Below, in pieces: positions 1 through 7,304 of a stretch of DNA of 64,000 bases; the stretch's first letter is position 1, and each line of letters starts with the position of its first letter. A program made the position numbers and the translations under genes. The notes under the pieces were generated by a model that saw only the letters and a program-made list of their open reading frames with translations, was not told the origin of the DNA and searched no databases. Origin of the DNA: Blastococcus sp. TF02-09 (GTDB lineage Bacteria > Actinomycetota > Actinomycetes > Mycobacteriales > Geodermatophilaceae); the NCBI RefSeq assembly GCF_003319105.1, contig NZ_QOHH01000011.1:62001-126000 (forward strand), written 5' to 3'.

Positions 1-1172
1 TCGACCGCTGCAAGGAGATCAACGACACGCTCGGGCACGCCTACGGCGACATCGTCCTGGAGGCGGTCGGCGACCGGCTGCGGGCAGCGGTCCGTGACAC
101 CGACACCGTGGCGCGCCTGGGCGGCGACGAGTTCGCCATCCTCCTCCCACGGGTGGACGACGTCGACGCCGCGCGTCAGCTGGCGGCCCGCGTGCAGGCC
201 GCGCTGGATCCGAGCATCGAGGCGGACGGCGCGACGCTCGACGTCGACGCCAGCATCGGCATCGCCCTCGCCGGGGTCGACGGCACCGACGTCAGCGCGT
301 TGCTGCGCGACGCCGACATCGCGATGTACGCGGCGAAGGACCGCAGCCTGGGCGTGTGCGTCTTCGACGCCGGCTTGAACTCGCACAGCCCCGAGCGGCT
401 GGGACTGCTCGGCGACCTGCGCCGTGCCATCGAGGCGGGTGAGCTGGTGCTGCACTACCAGCCCAAGGTCACCTCCACCGGCGAGGTGTGCGGTGTGGAG
501 GCGCTCGTGCGCTGGCAGGACCCCGAACGGGGTCTGGTGCCGCCGGGAGTGTTCATCCCGCTGGCCGAGCGGACGCCGCTGATCCACGCGCTGACGCGGT
601 ACGTCATCGACTCGGCGCTCGCGCAGTGCGCGCGCTGGGCGGCCGACGGCCGGCACCTGCAGGTCGCGGTCAACGTGTCGGCGCGCAACCTGGTGGACGA
701 CGGCTTCGTCGACGACGTCCTCGAACGCCTCGCCACGCGGGGTCTGCCGGCGTCCGCGCTCGAGCTGGAGGTCACCGAGAGCGCGATCATGGCCGACCCG
801 GTCCGGGCGCGGCACATCCTCGGCCGCCTCGCCGCGGCGGGGGTGACCCTCTCCATCGACGACTTCGGCGCCGGCTACACCTCGCTGGCCCACCTCAAGG
901 GCCTCCCGGTGCACCAGCTCAAGATCGACCGCTCGATCGTCGCGCAGATGACCAGCGACGTCGGGGATGCGGTGATCGTGCGCTCGGTCATCGACCTGGG
1001 ACACCACCTGGGCCTGACCACCGTCGCGGAGGGGGTGGAGGACCAGGCCACGTGGCGCGCGCTGCGGGCGGCCGGCTGTGATCTGGCGCAGGGCTTCCAC
1101 CTGGGCCGGCCGATGCCGGCGGAGCAGTTCGAGCAGTGGATCGACAGGGAGTGGAGCGCGGTCGCGACCTGA
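1..1172 (+). CDS. GGDEF-EAL c-di-GMP signalling protein, 3' part
   Basis: The gene enters from the left edge in frame from base 3, so its start and any N-terminal sensor domain lie outside. The first codons read DRCKEINDTLGHA, the nucleotide-binding part of a GGDEF domain (the third residue is usually Phe, here Cys). GGDEF itself is at 120-134, with RDTD five residues before it, matching the inhibitory c-di-GMP I-site. An EAL domain follows: EAL in VEALVRW (498-506), DDFGAGYTSL, KIDRSIV and AEGVED are all intact. Diguanylate cyclase and c-di-GMP phosphodiesterase are therefore both possible from the visible residues. Which activity dominates cannot be told without the sensor part. It is a cytoplasmic or membrane-tethered regulator of c-di-GMP. 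Confidence 0.93.
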   Translation, partial: DRCKEINDTLGHAYGDIVLEAVGDRLRAAVRDTDTVARLGGDEFAILLPRVDDVDAARQLAARVQAALDPSIEADGATLDVDASIGIALAGVDGTDVSALLRDADIAMYAAKDRSLGVCVFDAGLNSHSPERLGLLGDLRRAIEAGELVLHYQPKVTSTGEVCGVEALVRWQDPERGLVPPGVFIPLAERTPLIHALTRYVIDSALAQCARWAADGRHLQVAVNVSARNLVDDGFVDDVLERLATRGLPASALELEVTESAIMADPVRARHILGRLAAAGVTLSIDDFGAGYTSLAHLKGLPVHQLKIDRSIVAQMTSDVGDAVIVRSVIDLGHHLGLTTVAEGVEDQATWRALRAAGCDLAQGFHLGRPMPAEQFEQWIDREWSAVAT

Positions 1173-1240
1173 ACGGTGAGTTCGTGATCCTCCGGCGGTC
1201 TACCCCTCGACCAGGACGACCAGCGCTCCGGGAGGACGCC

Positions 1241-1891
1241 ATGGGCCTCATCACGATCGAGACGTTCGCGACCCTCGACCTGGTCGGGCAGGCGCCCGGC
1301 GGTCCGGAGGAGGACGAGGAGGGCGGCTTCCCCTTCGGCGGCTGGCAGGCGCCGCTGTTCGACGAGGTCGCCGGCGCGCAGGTCGGCGCCGCGTACGAGG
1401 GCACGGATGCCCTGCTGCTGGGCCGGCGGACCTACGACATCTTCGCCGGCTTCTGGCCGCACCAGGACGCCGGCGGTGAGGACGGCGACATCGCGACCCT
1501 GTTCAACACGAGTCCCAAGTACGTCGCCTCCCGGGGCACGCCGGACCTGTCGTGGGCGGGCTCCACGCAGCTCGGCGCCGACCTCCCCGCCGCGGTGCGC
1601 GAGATCCGCGAGCGGCACGAGGACATCAAGGTCGTCGGCAGCCTGGACCTGGTGCAGACCCTGCTGCGGGAGAAGCTCTTCGACCGGCTGGACCTCTGGC
1701 TGCACCCGGTCGTGCTCGGCGTCGGCAAGAAGGTGTTCGCCGACGGCGCGGTGCCGACGAACCTCCAGCTGCTGGAGCCGGCCGCGACGAGCCCGTCGGG
1801 CACGGTGCACCTGCGCTACGGGCTCGCCGAGGGCACGCCGGGAACCGGGGACATGAGCCGGCCCGGCCGGGGCGTACAGGCCGGCGACTGA
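1241..1891 (+). CDS. Dihydrofolate reductase / RibD C-terminal family protein
   Basis: 216 residues. The start is the ATG at 1241, preceded at 5 nt by the Shine-Dalgarno GGAGG (1231-1235). An upstream in-frame ATG at 1136 would overlap the previous gene and is unlikely. The protein opens GLITIETFATLDL, with later segments LLGRRTYDIFAGFWP, KYVASR, VKVVGS-like KVVGSLDLVQTLL and FDRLDLWLHPVVLGVGKKVF, the layout of YyaP/YwjB-type reductases in the RibD_C fold. These bind NADPH but their substrates are mostly unknown. It is not a housekeeping folate DHFR. A short acidic stretch PGGPEEDEEGG near residue 20 is an insertion relative to many relatives. Monocistronic as far as can be seen. Confidence 0.85.
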   Translation: MGLITIETFATLDLVGQAPGGPEEDEEGGFPFGGWQAPLFDEVAGAQVGAAYEGTDALLLGRRTYDIFAGFWPHQDAGGEDGDIATLFNTSPKYVASRGTPDLSWAGSTQLGADLPAAVREIRERHEDIKVVGSLDLVQTLLREKLFDRLDLWLHPVVLGVGKKVFADGAVPTNLQLLEPAATSPSGTVHLRYGLAEGTPGTGDMSRPGRGVQAGD

Positions 1892-1990
1892 CGGCCGCGG
1901 GACCGGGTGCCTGTCCCCGGAGGCGGCGACCGGCCATGATGGGCCGGTCGCCCGGCGGCGCCGGCCGGGGAGGCCGAGGGAGGGGACGCC

Positions 1991-3238
1991 GTGACCGAGC
2001 GGACCGACGCGCATCGTCCGACCGGTCGACGGCGACGGCTCGGTGACGGGGTCGTGCCCACGGCGGACGGGCACCGGGTCACCACGGTCGAACTGTTCTT
2101 CGACCTGGTGTTCGTCTTCGCGATCACCCAGGTGACCGCCTTCATGGCCGAGGACCTGGGACCGCGCGGCGTCCTGCGCGGCCTCGTCCTGCTCGCGCTG
2201 CTGTGGTTCGTGTGGTGCAGCTACGCGTGGCTCGGCAACCAGGCGCACGCCGACGAAGGGGTGGTGCGCGCGGCGGTGATCGCCGCGATGGCCGCGATGT
2301 TCCTGGTCGCCCTCGCCATCCCGGAGGCGTGGGAGGACCAGGGCGGCGGCATCAGCGCGCCGGTGGTGCTGGCCGGTGCGCTGGCCCTGGCCCGGCTCCT
2401 GCACCTCGCCGTGTACGCGGTCGCGGCGCTGGGCGACGCCGAACTGCGCCGGCAGCTGATGCGCACCGCCGTGCCGGTCAGCGTCGCGGTGACGCTGCTC
2501 GTCGCCGGGGCGGTGATCGGGGGGCCGACGCAGACCCTGCTGTGGGCGCTGGCCCTGGTCGTCGACTACTCGGGCATCTAGGCCTCCGGCACCGGCTGGC
2601 GGTTGCCCTCACCGGTGCACTTCGCCGAGCGGCACGGCCTCATCGTGATCATCGCGCTGGGGGAGTCGATCATCGCCGTGGGCGTCGGCGTCCTCGAACT
2701 CCCGCTGACCGTGCCGATCGCCGCGGCAGCGCTGCTCGGGTTGGCCGTCAGCGTCGCGCTGTGGTGGCTGTACTTCGACGTCGTCGCGCCGGTCGCCGAA
2801 CGCGTGCTGAGCCGTCGGCAGGGCGTCGAGCGGGTCCGGCTGGCGCGGGACTCCTTCACGTACCTGCACTTCCCCATGGTGGCCGGCGTCATCTACCTCG
2901 CCCTCGGTCTGAAGAAGGTCGCGGAGTACGTCGGCGACGCCTCGCACCACAGCCTGACCGACCCGCTGCCCACGCCAGCGCTGTGGGCGATGTACGGCGG
3001 GGTGGCCGCCTACCTGATCGCCCACCTGGCCTTCCGGCTGCGCAACATCGGCTCGATCAACCGCCCGCGTGCGGTGGTCGCGCTCGCCGTCCTGCTGGCC
3101 CCGCTCGTCCTCGGTCGGGCGCCGGCCCTGGCGGCTCTGGGCGTCCTCGCGGGGATCCTGGTCGCGCTGATCACCTTCGAGGTCATCCGCTATGCCGACG
3201 CTCGAGCGGCGGTGCGCGCAGAGCTGCACCACCACTGA
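1991..3238 (+). pseudogene. ltrA: Low temperature requirement protein A, interrupted by an in-frame TAG
   Basis: The frame starts at GTG 1991 after a GGGAGGGG ribosome site and encodes an LtrA-family polytopic membrane protein (VELFFDLVFVFAITQV, then hydrophobic segments). A TAG codon stands at 2579-2581, in the middle of the family motif that normally continues DYSG-Y-SGTGWRLPSP. The same frame continues without any shift after the stop (ASGTGWRLPSP, HFAERHGLIVIIALGES) to TGA at 3238, giving 414 sense codons, about the usual LtrA length. So this is one gene with a single nonsense codon, most simply TAC to TAG. Possible readings are a true pseudogene, a sequencing error, amber read-through, or two polypeptides with re-initiation at TTG 2603. 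Nothing else in the gene is degraded, so the change is recent or not real. Confidence 0.9.
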
Positions 3239-3265
3239 GACAGGTGGCGCTGCACGCCGATCTCG

Positions 3266-3346
3266 TGCGGGAGGCGGGAGTCGAACCCGCACGCCCGGAG
3301 GCACCAGATCCTAAGTCTGGCGTGGCTGCCGTTACACCACTCCCGC
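3266..3346 (-). tRNA. tRNA-Leu (anticodon UAG)
   Basis: On the minus strand the 7-bp acceptor stem is GCGGGAG/CTCCCGC with discriminator A at 3266. The anticodon stem CCAGA/TCTGG encloses CTTAGGA, giving anticodon UAG, which reads CUA leucine codons. A long variable arm of about 13 nt marks it as a class II tRNA, as leucine tRNAs are. The T arm is GCGGG-TTCGACT-CCCGC. CCA is not encoded. It stands alone between the broken ltrA and a DUF3618 gene. Confidence 0.93.
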
Positions 3347-3421
3347 GAGGTCCTGCGAGTCTAGGAGCACCCGGCCGGGTGGTGGCCGGACGGTGGAGGG
3401 GCTGACCGCGGCGACGTCTGG

Positions 3422-3427
3422 CAGGCT
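3422..3427 (+). promoter_or_regulatory. Leaderless -10 element of the DUF3618 gene
   Basis: The hexamer CAGGCT ends exactly 6 nt before GTG 3434. Its A at position 2 and T at position 6 match the actinobacterial -10 pattern, and the spacing puts transcription start at the start codon. No Shine-Dalgarno is visible. Confidence 0.5.
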
Positions 3428-3433
3428 GTCGGG

Positions 3434-3664
3434 GTGCCTCGCGACCCACGACAGATCCAGCTGGAGATCGACGCCGCCCGCGAGTCGCTGGCCGCCACGC
3501 TGGACCAGCTGACCTACCGGACGAGCCCGAAGCGCCTGCGGGCCAAGGGCCAAGACGCCGTCGTGCGCTGGCTGCAGACCCCCGTGGGCATGGCCGCCGT
3601 CGGCGCGGTGGGCCTGCTCGTCACCGTCGTCGTCGTCCAGCGGGTCCGGCACCGCAACGACTGA
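3434..3664 (+). CDS. DUF3618 family small membrane protein
   Basis: 76 residues from GTG 3434, chosen because a -10-like box sits 6 nt upstream. The N-terminal part RQIQLEIDAARESLAATLDQLTYRTSPKRL is the DUF3618 signature (a helical segment with the DQL and P-R-L elements). The C-terminal part (about residues 50-70) is a single hydrophobic helix ending in basic residues, so the protein is probably a tail-anchored inner-membrane protein with a cytoplasmic N-terminus. The family is common in actinobacteria, often near membrane-stress or phage-shock-like genes, and has no settled function. It is followed after 4 nt by the DUF427 gene, suggesting a two-gene transcript. Confidence 0.85.
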   Translation: MPRDPRQIQLEIDAARESLAATLDQLTYRTSPKRLRAKGQDAVVRWLQTPVGMAAVGAVGLLVTVVVVQRVRHRND

Positions 3665-3668
3665 CCGG

Positions 3669-4163
3669 ATGCCCGTCCGCCGCGATCCCGTGGGTCCCGG
3701 CCAGGAGTCCGTCTGGGACTACCCACGGCCGCCCTCGGCGCTGGTGACCCCGCGGCACGTGCTCGTGGAGTTCGGCGGGCAGGTGGTCGCCGACACCCGG
3801 CGCGCGATCCGGGTCTGCGAGACCAGCCACCCGCCCACCTACTACGTGCCGGGCGACGACCTGGCCACGCACCTGCTCGAGCGCGGGCAGGGCGGGTCGT
3901 GGTGCGAGTGGAAGGGGCAGGCGACCTACTGGGACGTCGTCGTCGGCGATCGGCGCGCGCCCTCGGTCGGCTGGTCCTACGAGTCGCCGTCCCCGGGCTA
4001 TGCGCACCTGGCCGGAGCGGTCGCCTTCTACCCCGGCCGGCTGGACCGCGTCACCGTCGACGGCGAGGTCGTCCGCCCGCAGCCGGGGGACTTCTACGGC
4101 GGCTGGATCACCGACGAGGTCGTCGGACCGTTCAAGGGCGCCCCCGGCACGCTCGGCTGGTGA
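3669..4163 (+). CDS. DUF427 domain-containing protein
   Basis: 164 residues, ATG 3669, 4 nt after the preceding stop, so probably translationally coupled. The core carries the DUF427 pattern: VLVEFGGQVVADTRRAIRVCETSHPPTYYVP, then CEWKGQATYWDVVVGDR, and AVAFYPGRLDRVTVDGE. DUF427 proteins form small beta-rich folds of unknown biochemical role. In actinobacteria they are often single- or double-domain cytoplasmic proteins. One domain is present here, with an extra C-terminal tail DFYGGWITDEVVGPFKG that is also common in the family. No signal peptide or membrane segment is seen. Confidence 0.86.
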   Translation: MPVRRDPVGPGQESVWDYPRPPSALVTPRHVLVEFGGQVVADTRRAIRVCETSHPPTYYVPGDDLATHLLERGQGGSWCEWKGQATYWDVVVGDRRAPSVGWSYESPSPGYAHLAGAVAFYPGRLDRVTVDGEVVRPQPGDFYGGWITDEVVGPFKGAPGTLGW

Positions 4164-4190
4164 GCCCGGGCCGGGGGCACTCCCGGGGAG

Positions 4191-4811
4191 TCAGACCCGC
4201 GCGCCGTGCGCCCGCAGGAGAGGGAGGGCTACCTCGTCGACCACCGCGTCGGCGAGGGCGCTGTCGACCGGCTCGCCGTTGACCAGCCAGCGCTGCACGA
4301 CCGGGGCGCTGATGGCCTCGGCCACCAGCGACCGCGCGATCCCGGGCGGGACCTCGCCGCGCTGCTCGGCGCGGGCCCACATCTGGTCGAACGCGACGTG
4401 CCACACGGCCAGCGGGCCGTCGCGGAACGCCTGGGCCAGCGCCGGCTGGTGGTGCATCGAGGAGAGCAGGGCCTGCGTGGCGGCGCCGGCGGGGCTGGTG
4501 ACCAGGCCGACCATCGCGTGCGTCAGGGCGCGCAGGTCGCCCTCGACCGACCCGGTGTCGACCGGTTCGGCCTCGACGGCGTTGAGCTCGGAGACGGTGT
4601 CGACGACCAGCTCCTCCTTCGTCCGCCAGCGGCGGTAGATCGTCGCCTTGCCCACGCCGGCCTCGCTGGCGACGGCGTCCATGGTCAGAGCGCTGTAGCC
4701 GACGTCGGCGAGCAGCCGCAGGATCGCGGCCCGGATGACACCGTCCCGGCTGGGGTCGCGCGGCCGACCACCGCGACTGTGGCGGATGTCGGGAGCAACG
4801 GGAGCTAACAT
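4191..4811 (-). CDS. TetR family transcriptional regulator
   Basis: 206 residues. The N-terminal 60-70 residues form a TetR helix-turn-helix: GVIRAAILRLLADVGYSALTMDAVASEAGVGKATIYRRWRTKEEL. The remainder is a helical ligand/dimer domain resembling the TetR_C_11 type (LSSMHHQPALAQAFRDG, AISAPVVQRWLVNGEP). The ATG at 4811 is 7 nt after a TAAGGT box, so the gene is probably leaderless. An interrupted palindrome over this promoter suggests autorepression. The target is unknown: neighbours are convergent with or pointing away from it, and no obvious transporter or enzyme is adjacent. Confidence 0.92.
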   Translation of the reverse strand: MLAPVAPDIRHSRGGRPRDPSRDGVIRAAILRLLADVGYSALTMDAVASEAGVGKATIYRRWRTKEELVVDTVSELNAVEAEPVDTGSVEGDLRALTHAMVGLVTSPAGAATQALLSSMHHQPALAQAFRDGPLAVWHVAFDQMWARAEQRGEVPPGIARSLVAEAISAPVVQRWLVNGEPVDSALADAVVDEVALPLLRAHGARV

Positions 4812-4814
4812 GGC

Positions 4815-4840
4815 CGAGACCTTAAGGGACTCAAGTCTCG
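4815..4840. promoter_or_regulatory. Putative TetR operator
   Basis: Interrupted inverted repeat with 6-bp arms CGAGAC (4815-4820) and GTCTCG (4835-4840) and two further symmetric positions inside. It overlaps the TAAGGT -10 box and lies 4 bp upstream of the TetR start codon, the usual place for an autorepression site. Confidence 0.5.
4819..4824 (-). promoter_or_regulatory. Leaderless -10 element of the TetR gene
   Basis: On the minus strand TAAGGT lies 7 nt before the ATG at 4811. It lies inside the palindrome at 4815-4840, so a bound repressor would block it. Confidence 0.5.
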
Positions 4841-4935
4841 TAATTCGCGACGCCGACCTGAGAGTCCGCTGAAAGTCGCCGGTTCCGGCTCGGGGCGCGC
4901 CGCGCGCGCCTCCGGCGGTCCGGCCCGCGGTGGGT

Positions 4936-4941
4936 CATCCT
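4936..4941 (+). promoter_or_regulatory. Leaderless -10 element of the EAL gene
   Basis: CATCCT ends 6 nt before GTG 4948, which favours that codon over the GTG at 4930 as the true start of the EAL-domain gene. Confidence 0.4.
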
Positions 4942-4947
4942 GCTGGC

Positions 4948-6063
4948 GTGGGAACCATCTGCGGGGACGCGTGCGGCTGCCGCACGCACTGGGACGTGCC
5001 GGGCGTCGCCGCGCGGGTCCTGTTCGCCACCTCCATCGGCCACGCGCTGCCGACGGTCGCGCGCACCGCGGCGGCCCTGGACCTCGACGTCATCAGCACG
5101 ACGCACCTGGTCGACGTGCTCGACCCCCGGGGCGGACGGGGGGTCGAGCGGCTCTTCCAGCGGCTCGCCCGGGAGATGACCGACGCCGAGCTCGAGGCGG
5201 TGCGGGTGGCCACCGACCCGCCCCTGGACGGCGCCGCGCGGACCGCCCGGCTGCTCACCGCGCCCACGCTGGCTGTCGAGCTCGCCCGCCGGGGCGTGAC
5301 GGTCGAGGTCGGTGTCCTGGCCGAGGCGGAGCTGTGGTCGGCCTACCAGCCGATCGTCACCCTGGCCGACCGCTCCGTCGTCGCGCACGAGGCCCTGCTG
5401 CGCGGCACGGTCGACGGCCGGGAGGTGGGCGGCGGCGACCTGTTCTTCGTGGCCGAGTCCGCCGGCTGGCTGGACCGCCTCGACCGCATCGGCCGCGAGT
5501 CCGCCATCGCCGGCGCGCTGCCCTGGATCGGCGACCACGACCTGTTCATCAACTCCGACCCCAGGTCGGTCTACCGCGCCCAGGTGTGCCTCGCCGGCAC
5601 CGAGCAGGCGGCCCACGCCTCGGGACTGGCGCCGCACCAGTTCGTCTTCGAGGTCGGGGAGTCCCACGCGATCGCCGACCGGGGGCACCTGGTCACGGTC
5701 CTGGAGCACCACCGGTCGCTGGGCTGGCGGGTCGCGCTGGACGACGTCGGCGCCGGCTTCTCGAGCCTGTCGCTGCTGGCCGCCGTCCGGCCCGAGGTGG
5801 TGAAGCTGGACAAGGGGCTCGTGCAGGGGCTGCCGGACGCGGGCGCCCGCGCGGTGCTCCGGGCCGTCATCGACCGGGCCCACCAGCTCGGCGCCGTCGT
5901 CGTCGCCCAGGGCGTCGAGACCGAGCAGCTGGCCGAGGAGGTCACCGCCCTGGGTGCCGACCTGGGCCAGGGCTGGCTCTTCGGCCGGCCCGTCCGGCGG
6001 GAGCAGCCGGCGCAGGAGCCGGCCAGCCGCTTCCAGCCGGTCGTCGTCACCCGCTCCCGCTGA
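4948..6063 (+). CDS. EAL domain protein, possibly inactive phosphodiesterase
   Basis: 371 residues from GTG 4948 (leaderless spacing); GTG 4930 would add six residues. The first 110 residues are not a known domain to me; they start with a cluster of Cys (CGDACGC) and contain a helical region. From about residue 125 an EAL domain follows: YQPIVTLADRSVVAHEALLRG (EAL intact), FINSDP, FEVGES, DDVGAGFSSL, VKLDKGLV, and QGWLFGRP at the end. The loop usually written AEGVE reads AQGVE here (Gln codon at 5908-5910), replacing a Glu conserved in active c-di-GMP phosphodiesterases. It may therefore bind c-di-GMP without hydrolysing it, or work weakly. No GGDEF domain is present. It stands alone. Confidence 0.88.
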   Translation: MGTICGDACGCRTHWDVPGVAARVLFATSIGHALPTVARTAAALDLDVISTTHLVDVLDPRGGRGVERLFQRLAREMTDAELEAVRVATDPPLDGAARTARLLTAPTLAVELARRGVTVEVGVLAEAELWSAYQPIVTLADRSVVAHEALLRGTVDGREVGGGDLFFVAESAGWLDRLDRIGRESAIAGALPWIGDHDLFINSDPRSVYRAQVCLAGTEQAAHASGLAPHQFVFEVGESHAIADRGHLVTVLEHHRSLGWRVALDDVGAGFSSLSLLAAVRPEVVKLDKGLVQGLPDAGARAVLRAVIDRAHQLGAVVVAQGVETEQLAEEVTALGADLGQGWLFGRPVRREQPAQEPASRFQPVVVTRSR

Positions 6064-6075
6064 CCGCGGGGACGG

Positions 6076-6588
6076 TCAGGGACCTGGACGGCGTGCCAGC
6101 CGTTCGTGGACCAGCACCGGAACGCCGGCCGGTGTCACGTCGGTGCGATGCACCGTGAAGCCGAGCCGGGCGGCGAGCGCACGACTGGGTCCGTTGTCGG
6201 GGTGGATGACGGCGGTGAGCCGATCCAGACCGAGGACGCCGAAGGCGGTGTCGAGCCACACGGTGGCCGCCTCGGTCGCGTAGCCGCGTCCCTGGACCTC
6301 GCGGGCGAGCACGAAGCCCAGCTCCACCTCACCCCACGCCGGCCACGGGTGCAGCCCGCACCTGCCGACCAGGGCCCCGGAGGTCCGCTCGATCACGGCG
6401 CTCTGGCCGAACCCGTGCTCCGCCCAGACCTCGGCGAAGCGGAGAACCTGCTCAGCGGTGCCGACGGCGTCGAGCCGCGCGCCGCCGATGTAGCGGGCGA
6501 CCTCCTCGTCGGCGTGGACGACAGCCAGTGCCGCCGCGTGCCGAGGAGCGAGAGGCGGAAGCAGCAGCCGCTCGCTCTCCAGGTGCAC
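6076..6588 (-). CDS. GNAT family N-acetyltransferase (RimJ/RimL type)
   Basis: 170 residues from GTG 6588. It opens SERLLLPPLAPRHAAAL, typical of the Acetyltransf_3 subfamily, and contains the acetyl-CoA loop EVQGRGYATEAATVWLDTAF with the Q/R-x-x-G-x-G/A signature, followed by VIHPDNGPSRALAARLGF, the usual N-x-x-S helix. The likely reaction is transfer of acetyl from acetyl-CoA to a protein N-terminus or small amine; the substrate cannot be predicted. The leaderless start (TACGGT then 6 nt) supports this initiation codon. It ends 12 bp from the convergent EAL gene. Confidence 0.9.
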   Translation of the reverse strand: MHLESERLLLPPLAPRHAAALAVVHADEEVARYIGGARLDAVGTAEQVLRFAEVWAEHGFGQSAVIERTSGALVGRCGLHPWPAWGEVELGFVLAREVQGRGYATEAATVWLDTAFGVLGLDRLTAVIHPDNGPSRALAARLGFTVHRTDVTPAGVPVLVHERLARRPGP

Positions 6589-6594
6589 GGGGGA

Positions 6595-6600
6595 ACCGTA
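6595..6600 (-). promoter_or_regulatory. Leaderless -10 element of the GNAT gene
   Basis: Minus-strand TACGGT, a full TANNNT match, ends 6 nt before the GTG start at 6588. Confidence 0.55.
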
Positions 6601-6639
6601 ATCCGGCGGAGCGCGCTGCCGTGCGCAGTCCGCGAGCGG

Positions 6640-7275
6640 TCAGGTGAGCGCCCAGCCGGTCAGCACCGGCCGGTCGTGCTCGTGCCCGAGGACGCCGTAG
6701 GCCGCCGCGGGCAGCGCGAACAGCGCGCCGGCCTGCGGGGCGAGCCCCAGCCAGCGGGCGGTGAGCACCCGCAGCACGTGACCGTGGGCGACCAGTGCGA
6801 CGTCCCCCTCGGGCAGCCGTGCGCGGGCCCGGTCGAGCACCCGGTCCACCCGCGCCGCCACCTGGTCCAGCGTCTCGCCCGGCGTCTCCCCGGGCACGGT
6901 GCCGTCGGCCCACAGCGACCACCCGCGCCCGAGCTCGGCGCTGATCTCCGCCGTCGTCCGCCCCTCGTAGCCGCCGTAGTCGACCTCGAGCAGGTCGGGA
7001 TCGGAGCCGGTGACGGTCAGGCCCGCGAGCTCGGCGGTGCGGGCGGCGCGCCGGAGAGGGCTCACCCACACCGCGGCGAACTCCCGGGAGCCGAGCCGCG
7101 AGCGCAGGGCCCGGGCCTGCTCCTCGCCCTCGGGGAGCAGCTCCAGGTCGGTCAGCCCGGTGTGCTGCCCGCTCCTGCTCCACTCCGTCTGCCCGTGCCG
7201 CAGCACGACGATCTGCCCGGCCCCGCCACCCGTTGCACCGCCCACGCCGACCATCGAACACGGTGCCGGGAACAC
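6640..7275 (-). CDS. Histidine phosphatase family protein (phosphoglycerate mutase-like)
   Basis: 211 residues if GTG 7275 is used; ATG 7254 is an alternative that removes seven residues. The catalytic RHG motif is in VVLRHGQTEWSRSGQHTG, the second-half histidine in LVAHGHVLRVLTARWLG, and the intermediate acidic region in EVDYGGYEGRTTAEI. This layout belongs to the small cofactor-independent-substrate branch of histidine phosphatases (broad-specificity phosphatases, acid phosphatases), with phosphohistidine formed on the first His. The specific substrate is not evident. It is divergent from the aldo/keto reductase at 7305. Confidence 0.88.
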   Translation of the reverse strand: MFPAPCSMVGVGGATGGGAGQIVVLRHGQTEWSRSGQHTGLTDLELLPEGEEQARALRSRLGSREFAAVWVSPLRRAARTAELAGLTVTGSDPDLLEVDYGGYEGRTTAEISAELGRGWSLWADGTVPGETPGETLDQVAARVDRVLDRARARLPEGDVALVAHGHVLRVLTARWLGLAPQAGALFALPAAAYGVLGHEHDRPVLTGWALT

Positions 7276-7304
7276 CTGCCTGCCCAGACGTGCTGGCCCT
7301 GGGC

